Source: Oceanospirillum maris DSM 6286
GTDB taxonomy: Bacteria; Pseudomonadota; Gammaproteobacteria; Pseudomonadales; Halomonadaceae
Length of the DNA stretch: 64,000 bases
Assembly (NCBI RefSeq): GCF_000422865.1
Contig: NZ_KE383938.1
Span: 135,770 to 199,769, forward strand
Reading direction: 5' to 3'
Every line of letters begins with the position of its first letter. The first letter of the stretch is position 1. Made by a program: the position numbers and the translations under genes. The notes beneath the pieces are model-generated. The model did no database searches and was not told the origin of the DNA. It saw only the letters and a program-made list of their open reading frames with translations. Below are positions 1-8,703 of this stretch, piece after piece.

Positions 1-854
1 TTTTTTATTCGGCAGACCTTCAGCGATCACATCAGTATTAAAAGGTTCGGTCAGCTCTTCATCTTTTTCAGCCTGAAGCAGAAGTACTGGAATATCCACC
101 TGCTCAAGAGCACCCTCGGCTGAAAACAGAATCCCCAGAGGTGCCATAAGCACCAGAGCCTTAATTCTGCTGTCCTTTACAGCTGGGATAACCTCTGCTG
201 AAAGACTACCATTGCGGGCTGGGGCACAGTATGGATCCTTTAATGTCGTATTTTGCCTACAAAGACGGATCAGAGCCGCAGAATCAGCAATCCCTCCTGC
301 CGCGGCCAAAGCACCATACCCTCCAACGGAATGACCAATCACAGCAATTTTTCCCTGATTGATATGTCGATTCAAACCTGACGTAGTTAAAAGCTCATCA
401 ATTGCTGTCTGAATCTGCTTTGGACGATTGATATAGTTAGCCAGCGAGCCTTGAAGACGGTTATCCCGGAAATTGTTATTTGGATGCAAAGGCATCGCCA
501 CGATGAAGCCCTGTTGCGCTAAGGACATAGCAGTATCCTTATAGGACATATTACTCCCTCCAGAACCGTGGGACCAAATCACTAGAGGGAATAGTCCTTC
601 GGCAGGAACGCCACCAACAGCAACGTGCATTTGAAAAGGGCCGAAAGCAACTTTTTTGGCCACAGAGGCACTGGGGTACAATACCGCCATACTGAAAAAA
701 CGGCCCTCATGACCATATGCCACCTCAAATTTTCGGAATCCAACCTCGAAAAGTGACGCATTAGCCTTCGCGCTAAAAGAAAATATCGCGATAAAAACAG
801 TCAACACACACAAATAATGCTTAGTAGTAAGCCACTGACAATCAGTATTAATCA
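1..854 (-). CDS. Secreted alpha/beta hydrolase (dienelactone-hydrolase-like), 3' end cut by window
   Basis: The reading frame opens at the ATG at 854 and stays open to the left edge, so the C-terminus is missing. The N-terminus is a signal-peptide-like hydrophobic stretch (residues about 14-32), suggesting export. Further in are a SHGSGGSN segment, typical of the oxyanion region in dienelactone-hydrolase/PAF-acetylhydrolase-like enzymes, and GHSVGG, a nucleophile elbow with Ser as the catalytic residue. The substrate cannot be told. It reads towards the left edge and is separated from the next gene by about 220 bases with no recognised element. The fold is seen directly; the exact family is inference. 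Confidence 0.75.
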
Positions 855-1076
855 TAAAATCTTCATTCCAAATATCTCGCTATGCCAGTACTAGTAAGAA
901 ATACGCACCTGACAGATTGTCAAACAATTGACCAAAACTAACCCACCAGGGCCATCAACTCATCCATTTAGCCATCAATTTTGTACAATCGACGAACTCT
1001 ACTTTCGGCAATATTCGCCTTTACAATCACCAGATAAAAATGGCTGGATTCTGCACCAACGACCAATCCGGCATCC

Positions 1077-1766
1077 TTAACCCAGTAGCCATTTGAATGA
1101 TCGGGCTAAAAATTCTCCGGTATTTTCCCGGACGATTTCACCGTGGGCCATAATGAGAGTCTGCGGCTTCCAGGCTAAAACACGATTCATATGTCTGCGA
1201 GCATCCGCCTTACCCAGCAGAAAACTTAACCGCCAATCCAAAGGTGTTTTACCCTTAGGAGCAAGAATACCGACAACCTTTGCAGCCTGCTTTTGCCAGT
1301 AACTAAAATTATCCCCGGAAAAGTTTTCCACCAGATCCGTCACAATTAAGGTCCCGGAAGACTTATGGTAGAAAACACACTCTTCCATCAACGGAGAACC
1401 GGAAATCAGCTCTTGTTCAATATCAACATCCCAGTCCCAAACCCGTTGCGTGTTAAGCGAAGCATGAAATGAAAGGTCATCCCTTTTTTTGATCACTTCG
1501 TCCGTGCCAAACATTTCTGCGCTCGGATAAGCCGCTATCCATTCCGCCAGAAACAGATGGTGCAAATGGTTAGGGGCAATCAGATAGTTTACTTGTCCCA
1601 GCTCTTGCAGCTGCGCCTTAATGGTTTCCGTCAGTTTAATTGGACTATGAACCCATAACCCACCCTCTGACAGGCGCACAACAGTCATTCTTGTTGAGAA
1701 GGGCAGGCCCAAAAACGGCACCGCTTCTCCATCAAATATCCATAGATCATCAGCTAAGTGTTTCAT
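1077..1766 (-). CDS. DUF4336 family protein
   Basis: A 230-residue protein resembling the DUF4336 family, which I recall as related to metallo-beta-lactamase-fold proteins but without an assigned reaction. Visible marks are the opening LADDLWIFDGEAVPFLG, the PNHLHHLFL histidine cluster near residue 65, and a late MAHGEIV segment. An in-frame ATG lies further upstream at 1817, inside the end of the neighbouring gene, but the ATG at 1766 has GGAG at good spacing and fits the family start, so it is chosen. It follows the small helix-hairpin-helix gene by 31 bases and may be cotranscribed with it. Confidence 0.75.
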   Translation of the reverse strand: MKHLADDLWIFDGEAVPFLGLPFSTRMTVVRLSEGGLWVHSPIKLTETIKAQLQELGQVNYLIAPNHLHHLFLAEWIAAYPSAEMFGTDEVIKKRDDLSFHASLNTQRVWDWDVDIEQELISGSPLMEECVFYHKSSGTLIVTDLVENFSGDNFSYWQKQAAKVVGILAPKGKTPLDWRLSFLLGKADARRHMNRVLAWKPQTLIMAHGEIVRENTGEFLARSFKWLLG

Positions 1767-1797
1767 ATTTCTCCAATCTGAGTCAGGGCTATCGCCG

Positions 1798-2034
1798 TCA
1801 TAACTCATCCTGTGCACGGGTTATTGCCGCTTCAATGGCCGCTTTGGCCTGAGGACTATTTTTCCAACAGGTTGTTCCCAGCAGTGACGCCACTCTCTCG
1901 GCAATATCATTCACTTCATATTTCGCTAAGTCTGAAAGTGTATCAATGCCGATCTCTTCAAACCTTTTTACTACCGTAGGGCCAACCCCTTTAACGGATA
2001 AAAGCACTTGTCTTTCTGAATCTGAAAAAGCCAT
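1798..2034 (-). CDS. Small helix-hairpin-helix protein (Cdd1 / pathogenicity-locus-like)
   Basis: A 78-residue protein whose core, KGVGPTVVKRFEEIGIDTLSDLA, is a helix-hairpin-helix of the kind that contacts DNA backbone in a sequence-independent way. The whole length fits the small Cdd1 ('pathogenicity locus') family, including the W residue in a C-terminal helical part. No enzymatic domain is attached, so a specific role cannot be given. It sits just upstream of the DUF4336 gene on the same strand. The HhH motif is seen; the family name is recall. Confidence 0.7.
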   Translation of the reverse strand: MAFSDSERQVLLSVKGVGPTVVKRFEEIGIDTLSDLAKYEVNDIAERVASLLGTTCWKNSPQAKAAIEAAITRAQDEL

Positions 2035-2089
2035 AAAATCACCTTAACCCTATGCCGATTCTGCGCCCTACTTACCGACGCGTCAGATG

Positions 2090-2563
2090 CTATCTCGGTA
2101 AACCAAGATGCTTTTCCATCGAGAAATTAACCAGTGTCACGCCATCCCGCTGCAACGCATTCTTTTTAATCAGAGAGAAGCCACGCTTCTCAAAAAAAGG
2201 CAGCGCGATATGCGACGCCTCGACATACAAGCGCGCCATACCCGCTTTTTTAGCCTGGGCAATCAGGTATTCATAAAGAGATGATGCCACGCCACGCCCC
2301 TGAAAATCAGGATGCGTGTAGGTACAGTCGATATGCCCGTCAGAATCCAGTTCAATAAAGCCAGCAACACGGTTATCAATTATTGCCAGATACGGCTTTT
2401 TAACACGCAGCCGTTCAGACCAGAGATCATAGTTGATTGGAGCCGGTGCCCAGGCTTGCTTCTCTTCGACGGAGTAGACCCCGGAGTCAATTCCGTGAAC
2501 GGACTGATAAAACAGGTCCGCAACCTCTTTTCCCCACTCTTCCGAGTATGTTTGTATCTTCAC
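2090..2563 (-). CDS. GNAT family N-acetyltransferase
   Basis: A 157-residue single-domain GNAT. The acetyl-CoA pyrophosphate-binding signature is clear at about residues 88-97 (HPDFQGRGVASSLYEYL), followed by a C-terminal RLYVEASHIALPFFEKRGF segment typical of motif B. It transfers an acetyl group from acetyl-CoA to an amine; the substrate is not predictable. The start is a GTG at 2563, with only a weak GGA upstream. Isolated from pathway genes; one of several small accessory genes on this strand. Confidence 0.85.
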   Translation of the reverse strand: MKIQTYSEEWGKEVADLFYQSVHGIDSGVYSVEEKQAWAPAPINYDLWSERLRVKKPYLAIIDNRVAGFIELDSDGHIDCTYTHPDFQGRGVASSLYEYLIAQAKKAGMARLYVEASHIALPFFEKRGFSLIKKNALQRDGVTLVNFSMEKHLGLPR

Positions 2564-2591
2564 GAGCAGATATTCCGTTATTGTCTGTTCA

Positions 2592-2957
2592 TCAGCGCTC
2601 TTCAGTCGACGCCTTCAACGCAAGCGCCAGATACTCAGCCAGCTGTTTATCCGGGATCTGGGAGACTGACTGTAATTTAATGTGACGCCGCCCTATACCT
2701 GTGCCTTCGAGAAAGCCAAAGGGATCGTTGATACTGGCACCATTTCGGAATTCAACAGAAACATGTGCTTTATAGGCAAATACACCGGCAAACTGAACAC
2801 CAGAGGAGAACAGGATGCCGCCATATTTGACCTCTTCAGCAACATCGTCAAAAGCCTGCATGATCAAAGTGCGGACAGTGTTCACAATGTCATAGTTTTG
2901 ACTACTGACAAGACGAAGATCGTCAAGCAGTTCCTGAACAGATTGTTTAGCCATCAT
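2592..2957 (-). CDS. DUF1801 domain protein
   Basis: A 121-residue protein that matches the small DUF1801 (YdhG-like) family: a helical start (VQELLDDLRLVSSQNYDIVNTVRTLI), a KYGGILFSSGVQFAGVFAYKAHVSVEF beta core, and the family's closing segment with RHIKLQS. Function is unknown in the family. Two adjacent ATGs are possible; GGAG lies about five bases before the first, at 2957. It is 12 bases downstream of the next upstream gene on the same strand, which suggests cotranscription. Confidence 0.8.
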   Translation of the reverse strand: MMAKQSVQELLDDLRLVSSQNYDIVNTVRTLIMQAFDDVAEEVKYGGILFSSGVQFAGVFAYKAHVSVEFRNGASINDPFGFLEGTGIGRRHIKLQSVSQIPDKQLAEYLALALKASTEER

Positions 2958-2969
2958 AAAAACTCCGTT

Positions 2970-3389
2970 TTAATCACCACCACCACCGCTATCTCCACCA
3001 CCGCTATCTCCACCACCACTATCACCGTAGCTATCAAAAGAACCCGTTGAACTATCAGGAGCAGCATTCAGTAGTGTTGAAAATGAGAAACCGGAAGCAC
3101 CGTAAAACAAAGTCGTACTTACGTCGCTACGGATTTCATCATAATCAATCGACTCACCAGAAGTTTCCTGAATCGCATCAACCTCCGCACGGGAACAATA
3201 CATGGCATAAACATAATAACTATCAGGAGTAATCACTCCTCCTGAGTGATCAAGCCTCTGCCTCTTAAGAGCCGCATCAACCTCAGATCTGGAGTAATAA
3301 TTTTTAAGACCGTAGTGCTTTTCCAAATCCCGTGGCAGCTTTTTAGCGTACTTTCTGATTTTTCTTCTTCGGAAGAATCCCTCAAACAT
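2970..3389 (-). CDS. Hypothetical protein with Asp-Ser-Gly repeat tail
   Basis: A 139-residue protein. The first 110 residues are a basic N-terminus (FFRRRKIRKYAKKLP) followed by two similar Tyr/Ser-Arg-Ser-Glu-Val-Asp-Ala segments (YYSRSEVDAAL and YCSRAEVDAI), which look like an internal duplication. The C-terminus is a low-complexity tail of repeated DSGGG units encoded by a 15-bp tandem repeat. It resembles DUF6559-type small proteins as far as I recall them; no function is known. It lies 12 bases upstream of the DUF1801 gene. Confidence 0.6.
   Translation of the reverse strand: MFEGFFRRRKIRKYAKKLPRDLEKHYGLKNYYSRSEVDAALKRQRLDHSGGVITPDSYYVYAMYCSRAEVDAIQETSGESIDYDEIRSDVSTTLFYGASGFSFSTLLNAAPDSSTGSFDSYGDSGGGDSGGGDSGGGGD
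2973..3026 (-). repeat. 15-bp coding tandem repeat
   Basis: Two perfect 15-base copies (plus-strand unit gctatctccaccacc at 2988-3002 and 3003-3017) flanked by degenerate copies. They encode the DSGGG units at the C-terminus of the 2970-3389 gene. Perfect in-frame copies imply recent slippage and likely length variation between strains. Confidence 0.85.
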
Positions 3390-3411
3390 TCTGATCGTCC
3401 TATCTTTACGA

Positions 3412-4119
3412 CTAAAAACTAGTATCGATAATATCGTTATCTATGAGATGACCCATCGTGTGCATAATGGCATCACAGCAAGCGCTTGGCTGTGCCTGTA
3501 AAATAAAATGTGGGCCGGCTATATCAACAACACTAAGTCTGGAAAAGGCAGCGTTAAATTCAGCAGCTCTGTCACCCACCAAAACATCATCTTTCGCACG
3601 GATATAGGTCGCATCAACCTCAAATAATTGAGAAGAAGAGGTATACGTGAATATTTGGCGCAACCTTTTTTTCAGGATCTGACCCGACACCGCATCCAGT
3701 GCACAACGAAATAAGCTGAGTGTCTCTTCAGAAGCTGAAGCACCCAGCAAAAGTTTTCTTTCAAGCCAGGGAGCAATAACGGGTATTTTCGAAGAACGCT
3801 GTAAAGGCAAAACTGACGCCAGATAAGGCAGCACTCCAGCCGGATTTGACAGAAAAGAAGCAACAAAAATAACATGCTTAATATTCAGGTCATGCTGACT
3901 CAGCAAGGCCTCTGCAATCCCCCCGGAGAAAGACTCCGCCAGGACAACACACTCCTGGCTTCCGATATGGTCTGCAACATAACGGGATAAAGAGAGGTAA
4001 TCCTGAGGCCCGTAATTGGGCAAGGTGATAACCTGAGTTTCGACACCTTCAAGCCGATCTAAAAGCGGCTTAAACAGAATGCCTGTTCCATCCATACCCG
4101 GCAGGAGTACAAGCTTCAT
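3412..4119 (-). CDS. Alpha/beta hydrolase
   Basis: A 235-residue cytosolic alpha/beta hydrolase. It starts MKLVLLPGMDGTG (beta strand followed by the oxyanion-hole turn) and has the nucleophile elbow AESFSGG around residues 61-67, with Ser as nucleophile. A late segment with GPHFILQAQP supplies a plausible catalytic His, and an Asp lies in the KDDVLVGD stretch. No signal peptide. The substrate is unknown. The start ATG at 4119 follows AAAGG almost directly, so its ribosome site is poorly spaced. Confidence 0.8.
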   Translation of the reverse strand: MKLVLLPGMDGTGILFKPLLDRLEGVETQVITLPNYGPQDYLSLSRYVADHIGSQECVVLAESFSGGIAEALLSQHDLNIKHVIFVASFLSNPAGVLPYLASVLPLQRSSKIPVIAPWLERKLLLGASASEETLSLFRCALDAVSGQILKKRLRQIFTYTSSSQLFEVDATYIRAKDDVLVGDRAAEFNAAFSRLSVVDIAGPHFILQAQPSACCDAIMHTMGHLIDNDIIDTSF

Positions 4120-4187
4120 CCTTTAAAATCATCCATGAGCATAAGCCCCTGTTTATCAGTATTTTTAATACTCAATACGAGGCAACA

Positions 4188-4958
4188 TCATGACCCCGGG
4201 CTGATAATTTTAAATTCTACTGAGATATTGGCCGTATAATTAACTTCATCAAACGACGGCTCACGGGCAGGTTCTCTATATTTAGTCATGGATGAAACCG
4301 AATCGCTTTCTATTCTGGCCGCTTCTGCGACAAACATGGCACCCCGTGTCGCCTGCTGGTGAATATTTGAGTCATTAATGGCAATAGGGACCAGTTTTAC
4401 ACCAAGAGATTGCTCATAAAATTCTTTCTGCTTGAGTATTTTTTCCAAAGCATCAGACTTAACGATCTCTTTAAATTCGTCTTTTTTAGTATGTTCAAAC
4501 TCAGTACCCGAAAGCTCAACACCCTCCAAACGGTCAGCAATTACGGCCACTTCGGTAAGATGGGATTCACTGGTAACAGAAACAGCCATTCGGTTCACCA
4601 CTTTATAGCTCTCCGGCTTACTGCCAAACCAGCCATACTGAGGTGAGGAGGAGAATTTTGAGCTGTTAATCAGTTTGTTATCAATTCCAGTAGAAACCAA
4701 ATAGCTTTCAATCTTATCGCGTAGCTGACCATTTCTGGCAAGTGCACCTGAAAGCTTTTTATCTTCAGTTGTGACGACCAGGCTAATTATCGCCTTATCA
4801 GAATAGGCACGTTTCTCAGCAAAACCACGAATGGAGACGACCTTCTCATTTGGGTATAAAAAACCTTTAAGTTCTTCCGGACTGCCTTTGATCTCTGGTG
4901 CTGAAAAAACAGGAAAAGAAAGAATAGAAATAAAACTAAGTAAAATTACTTTTTTCAC
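4188..4958 (-). CDS. Periplasmic SIMPL (DUF541) domain protein
   Basis: A 256-residue exported protein: a classical signal peptide ends near FPVFSA (residues 1-19), followed by a SIMPL/DUF541 domain with the family's VSIRGFAEKRAYSDKAIISLVV opening. The fold forms large ring-like assemblies in characterised members (for example BP26), whose cellular role is still unclear. The GTG start at 4958 has AAAGGA about ten bases upstream. It is alone in its transcription unit, with gaps on both sides. Confidence 0.85.
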   Translation of the reverse strand: MKKVILLSFISILSFPVFSAPEIKGSPEELKGFLYPNEKVVSIRGFAEKRAYSDKAIISLVVTTEDKKLSGALARNGQLRDKIESYLVSTGIDNKLINSSKFSSSPQYGWFGSKPESYKVVNRMAVSVTSESHLTEVAVIADRLEGVELSGTEFEHTKKDEFKEIVKSDALEKILKQKEFYEQSLGVKLVPIAINDSNIHQQATRGAMFVAEAARIESDSVSSMTKYREPAREPSFDEVNYTANISVEFKIISPGS

Positions 4959-5034
4959 GTTTAAAGTCCTTTTTTGCAGAAAAAAACTAACACCTCGGGG
5001 GTACTATTTAAGTGTACTAATCTGATTAATTGTA

Positions 5035-5517
5035 CTAATTCAACCTTAAACTCTCTGATTGAGTTTCTCCCGGCTTATTGGAAATTTGCAAAACCACTTC
5101 ATGCTTTACATTATCTTCATGACCACTGTCCGGATAATACCTGAGCAACAAACCTTTCTCATTCTCCACAATTTCAGGGTATTCAAAAAGATTCTCATGA
5201 TGATCATCCAAATAGACGGAAAACAATGCCGCCGGACTTTTACTGCCATTCGTAGGATCAACCTGCATCCATTGAACATAAAGCCATGAACAACCAAGCA
5301 AATAGTCAACATAGATCACTCTGTAGAAACCCGTTTCCCCTTCATGCTCCCAACGGCCTAAAGATTCGATACGGGTAATATCATTGCGGTGGTACGTCAT
5401 CAGATTCTCAAAGGTAAATTGAGCTGCGTACAAAAGATCGCTAACGAAAATAGCCGCCATAAACAATAAAACAGAGACCTTTCCTGATCTCCCAACTGAA
5501 TTAGCAGTCCTCAACAA
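5035..5517 (-). CDS. Hypothetical exported protein
   Basis: A 160-residue protein with a signal-peptide-like start (VSVLLFMAAIFVSDLLYAA, cleavage plausible after about residue 32) and a mature part rich in aromatic and acidic residues. I do not recognise the family. The TTG start is supported by GGGGGGAG five bases upstream. About 160 bases with no clear element separate it from the next upstream gene. It belongs to the run of small orphan genes here. Confidence 0.55.
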   Translation of the reverse strand: MLRTANSVGRSGKVSVLLFMAAIFVSDLLYAAQFTFENLMTYHRNDITRIESLGRWEHEGETGFYRVIYVDYLLGCSWLYVQWMQVDPTNGSKSPAALFSVYLDDHHENLFEYPEIVENEKGLLLRYYPDSGHEDNVKHEVVLQISNKPGETQSESLRLN

Positions 5518-5680
5518 CGCTCCCCCCTAGTTGCGTCCTTAATCACCCTGTGTCCGTCCCGGAATATTGCGGGCGGTTCAAATTCGGGCCGTTTGAATGC
5601 ATCCTACCTGAAACCACACCGGGTTTATCGCGACCACTTAACATCTTTCATGAATAACCTTCACAGGGTGAAGTGATGAT

Positions 5681-6061
5681 TCAGTCCTGTTCAATAATCT
5701 CGGTACACCACTCATCCCAATGACAGGCACTTAGAGTATCGACCCTTGCATCAGGGTAGATTGAAAGCCACCAATCGAATACCGATTGATACTCCGCTGG
5801 CGTTAATTCAAAAGGGACCCAGCCCGCCATTCTGGCGTCCTGATCACAGGGGTCACTCCCCTGCCTGAAAAACGTATTCAGGAAGTCTCTTGGCGGGAAA
5901 AAACCGGAAAACTTGATGATACTGAAAATCCCATACAGCACATCTGAGTTTTCACGAATCACGTTTTTTGCCAACGCTATACTCATAACACGTCCGGTGA
6001 GTTCATCTTCAGTGATTTCATTATTGCTGACCACAGAATGATCCCTTTTGCAGGGGGTCAA
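5681..6061 (-). CDS. Hypothetical protein, overlaps upstream gene
   Basis: A 126-residue protein I do not recognise. The C-terminal half (TPAEYQSVFDWWLSIYPDARVDTLSACHWDEWCTEI) is rich in Trp and acidic residues, as in many small immunity-type proteins, but this is only an impression. The TTG at 6061 overlaps the stop of the preceding gene (TTGA), implying translational coupling. A GTG at 6034 with AAGGG eight bases upstream is an alternative start. Confidence 0.5.
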   Translation of the reverse strand: MTPCKRDHSVVSNNEITEDELTGRVMSIALAKNVIRENSDVLYGIFSIIKFSGFFPPRDFLNTFFRQGSDPCDQDARMAGWVPFELTPAEYQSVFDWWLSIYPDARVDTLSACHWDEWCTEIIEQD

Positions 6062-6516
6062 CCTAAGGCATTAACCGCCTCTTCAATTTGACGCCTGCGA
6101 AGTCTTTCGTAGCCTGCGAACACCAGATCAAATTTGTCCTGTTTTACAAAAGGAAACTGAAGAAAGTAATGCGCCGTAAACCCCTTGATATGCTCACTTT
6201 TCTTGCCATAAATAGCCTGTTCTTCACACCATTCACCGGATGAGCCGCGGATACTTGTCTTGTAAACACTGACCGCCTGTTCTTTGATATCAAGAAGATA
6301 GGTCGTAAAAGCTGCCTTTATCAGCAGATAGCGTTTGCAGCTCGACTGTTCGATAATTCTTGTATAGTCCTGACTGCCAATCAAAACCTGCTTATCTTTT
6401 AAAAAATCAAACACACCAAAATTTGTTGTGATAATTACACCATAAGCATCACATCCCATGCGTATCTCACCAAGAGGGATTAACGCTACATGCTCTACGA
6501 TGGCCTCTCGTCTCAT
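6058..6516 (-). CDS. Hypothetical protein
   Basis: A 152-residue soluble protein with no recognised domain, ending in an Arg-rich helix (YERLRRRQIEEAV). The first half alternates beta-like segments (GVIITTNFGVFDF, KRYLLIKAAFTTYLLD). It is translationally coupled to the following 5681-6061 gene through a four-base overlap, so the two products probably act together. The ATG at 6516 has GGAAG about ten bases upstream. Confidence 0.5.
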   Translation of the reverse strand: MRREAIVEHVALIPLGEIRMGCDAYGVIITTNFGVFDFLKDKQVLIGSQDYTRIIEQSSCKRYLLIKAAFTTYLLDIKEQAVSVYKTSIRGSSGEWCEEQAIYGKKSEHIKGFTAHYFLQFPFVKQDKFDLVFAGYERLRRRQIEEAVNALG

Positions 6517-6558
6517 AGGGAATAGCTTCCAAAGGCGTAAATAATGAAACCCACCGTT

Positions 6559-6975
6559 TCACACGGTTTCGTTGTAGTAGGACTCAATCAGATCCGGGGT
6601 CATTTTCATCAGAGGCTCCCCGGTGTGATAATCTCGGGCAAAGAAAAAGAACTCTCTAATGGGAGACTCAAACTGAAGTATCGCGCACCCCAGATCCATA
6701 AAGTAGAGCGATCCACCCTGAGCCTGCCCATAGTCAGAGCTGTGTTTTGCCAAGTGAAGAGCCGCTGCAAGCTTGTCCATTTTAATAACGTCTTCATCAG
6801 AGATAACAAGACGTTCAACATCATCTGGATAGAGTGAAAAAGCCGCCAGTTTTCCGTTGTTAAAGCAGCATTTCACTTCACTGACAACCGCTTCCGGCAG
6901 GGCGTTTACCTCTGCTTCAGACATACCAAATTTCAATGATCCCAGGCCGATAAAAGGCTCCAAACACAGATCCAT
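6559..6975 (-). CDS. Hypothetical protein, possible immunity-type fold
   Basis: A 138-residue protein opening MDLCLEPFIGLGSLKFGMSEAEV. The 'G-L-G-x-x-K-F-G-M-S-x-x-E-V' pattern is common in small bacterial proteins that sit beside polymorphic toxins, but no toxin is present here. An in-frame start further upstream exists at 7008; the ATG at 6975 is preferred because AAGGAA lies five bases upstream. Function unknown. Confidence 0.55.
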   Translation of the reverse strand: MDLCLEPFIGLGSLKFGMSEAEVNALPEAVVSEVKCCFNNGKLAAFSLYPDDVERLVISDEDVIKMDKLAAALHLAKHSSDYGQAQGGSLYFMDLGCAILQFESPIREFFFFARDYHTGEPLMKMTPDLIESYYNETV

Positions 6976-7104
6976 AGAGGATTCCTTTTCTTCTTTGAAT
7001 ATTAACAACGGACATTTCCACTAACGCCCGGATCAGGCGACCCGGGAAATTCGACAGCGCTCAAACAGGTTGAAAACCTATGATTCTGTTTTTTTACCAC
7101 TGAC

Positions 7105-8703
7105 TCAATCACCCTCAGCCAACATTAGCACCTTGCTTGGAGACCAGATAGACGGGGCGCCATGAGTCACAATGATCACCGTTTGTGGCAGTTTCCTGAT
7201 GACTTGGGCTATTCCCTGCTCAGTGACCGAATCCAGCGCTGAAGTCGCTTCATCGAGAATCAACAGAGGTGCATTTTTAATCAAGCCTCTGGCTATCGCT
7301 ACACGTTGACGCTCCCCCCCTGAAAGCAAGGTACCATTATGCCCCACGGCCAGGTGAATACCCAACTCAGACCGGTCTATCAGAGGTCCCAGTAAGGCCT
7401 GCCTTGCCGCTTTTTCAATATCGGCGTCAGATGCATCAGGCCTACCAAGACGGATATTGTCCGCCATTGATCCTGTAAACAGAATAGGTTCCTGCCCCAC
7501 ATAAGCAAAGCGGTTTACTATCTCTGCGTAGCCCATATGCTCAAGCCCAACGCCACCGATGCAGATCATACCGCATTGAGGATCATCAAACCGCATCAAC
7601 AGCTCTACAAGTGTACTTTTACCACTCCCGCTGGGGCCTCTGATAAGAAACGTACTACCTTCCGGAATTTCCAGAGACACTTCAGTCAGAGCGGGAGGCT
7701 GCGTCAGACCTTCAACCCTGATGTGGTTACCCTTTGGAACCTCAGCCTGATCCGGAGCAGGATCATCCAGAACAGGCGTACGGATAACCTGCTCATAGCT
7801 GTTGATTGCGGCCTGAAGATCATTGATTCGCGTGCCTATTACAGCCAGCTCCTCCAGGGGAGCTGCTGCGCGGCCAATCAAAATAATCAGTGCCAGCAGT
7901 TCGCCCCCTGAAAGACTTTCACAGAGCAGTACATATCCCGCCAGGCCGACCAAGGGCAGCGCTGCAGACAGCGAAGACCAGAATGAGGCGATGGCCGCAC
8001 CTTTGTTGGTATCTGACAGAGCCTGCTCCTGCATCACCCACTTTGCCGCCACTCGGTCAATCGATTTATTTTTTCCTGTGGCAGTTCTTAGCAGATCCAG
8101 ATGATCAATAAACTCCCGCATGGACTGCGCGGCACTCAGCTCAGCCTGATGCCGATGGCGGTCTACCGATTTCAAGACCCCTTGAGCATAAAACTGCATA
8201 GCCAAAGACAAACTCAGTAAAACAACAGCCATCAAAGTGATGTACAAGCCACCGATCAGAGCAATACCGACCATTAGCAGTAAAGGAAGAAGAGGCGCAT
8301 GCAATAACAGCTGCAACTGGTGAGCAGGAATGCTCATCATCCCTGGTATCCCCTGGCCTGCTAAAACCGACACTTGGGTTCGGAACGCTTCACTGAAACT
8401 GGAAAGTTTGGCCCTATCTAGCGCATCACCCAAGGATGTATACATATTCCCCGCCAGCTGACCTCCAGTGATAAAGCCGGAACGCGTGACGATAACCGTA
8501 ACAACCACAGCGAAGGCTGCACTCAGTAGAACAGCGATGATGGGCTGACTACCTGCAACAGTCAAAGCCAGAAGCGTATAAGCAGCAGCTTCACAAACGG
8601 CCACCACGACCCATCCAGCACTAACGATCAATAACTGATGACGAGATGGCCCCATAAAGGCCAACTGATCCGGTAATTTGCTCAATAAAGAAGTGATGCG
8701 CAT
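7105..8703 (-). CDS. Fused membrane/ATPase ABC transporter, siderophore locus (second of pair)
   Basis: A 532-residue half-transporter: membrane domain (residues about 1-300, with hydrophobic helices near 25-75 and 125-170), then an ATPase domain. Walker A is GPSGSGKST, the signature is LLSGGERQR and Walker B is LLILDEATSALD. Its start overlaps the stop of the upstream ABC gene by one base (TAATG), so the two are translationally coupled and probably form a heterodimer. The pair resembles the YbtP/YbtQ and IrtA/IrtB transporters, which import iron-siderophores despite an exporter-like fold. Export of a siderophore is the alternative. It is the last gene of the iron operon. Confidence 0.85.
   Translation of the reverse strand: MRITSLLSKLPDQLAFMGPSRHQLLIVSAGWVVVAVCEAAAYTLLALTVAGSQPIIAVLLSAAFAVVVTVIVTRSGFITGGQLAGNMYTSLGDALDRAKLSSFSEAFRTQVSVLAGQGIPGMMSIPAHQLQLLLHAPLLPLLLMVGIALIGGLYITLMAVVLLSLSLAMQFYAQGVLKSVDRHRHQAELSAAQSMREFIDHLDLLRTATGKNKSIDRVAAKWVMQEQALSDTNKGAAIASFWSSLSAALPLVGLAGYVLLCESLSGGELLALIILIGRAAAPLEELAVIGTRINDLQAAINSYEQVIRTPVLDDPAPDQAEVPKGNHIRVEGLTQPPALTEVSLEIPEGSTFLIRGPSGSGKSTLVELLMRFDDPQCGMICIGGVGLEHMGYAEIVNRFAYVGQEPILFTGSMADNIRLGRPDASDADIEKAARQALLGPLIDRSELGIHLAVGHNGTLLSGGERQRVAIARGLIKNAPLLILDEATSALDSVTEQGIAQVIRKLPQTVIIVTHGAPSIWSPSKVLMLAEGD

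Noticed and set aside
5570..5610. TPsiC-arm-like GGTTCAAATTC as part of a tRNA.
   Set aside because: No acceptor, D or anticodon stems can be formed around it.
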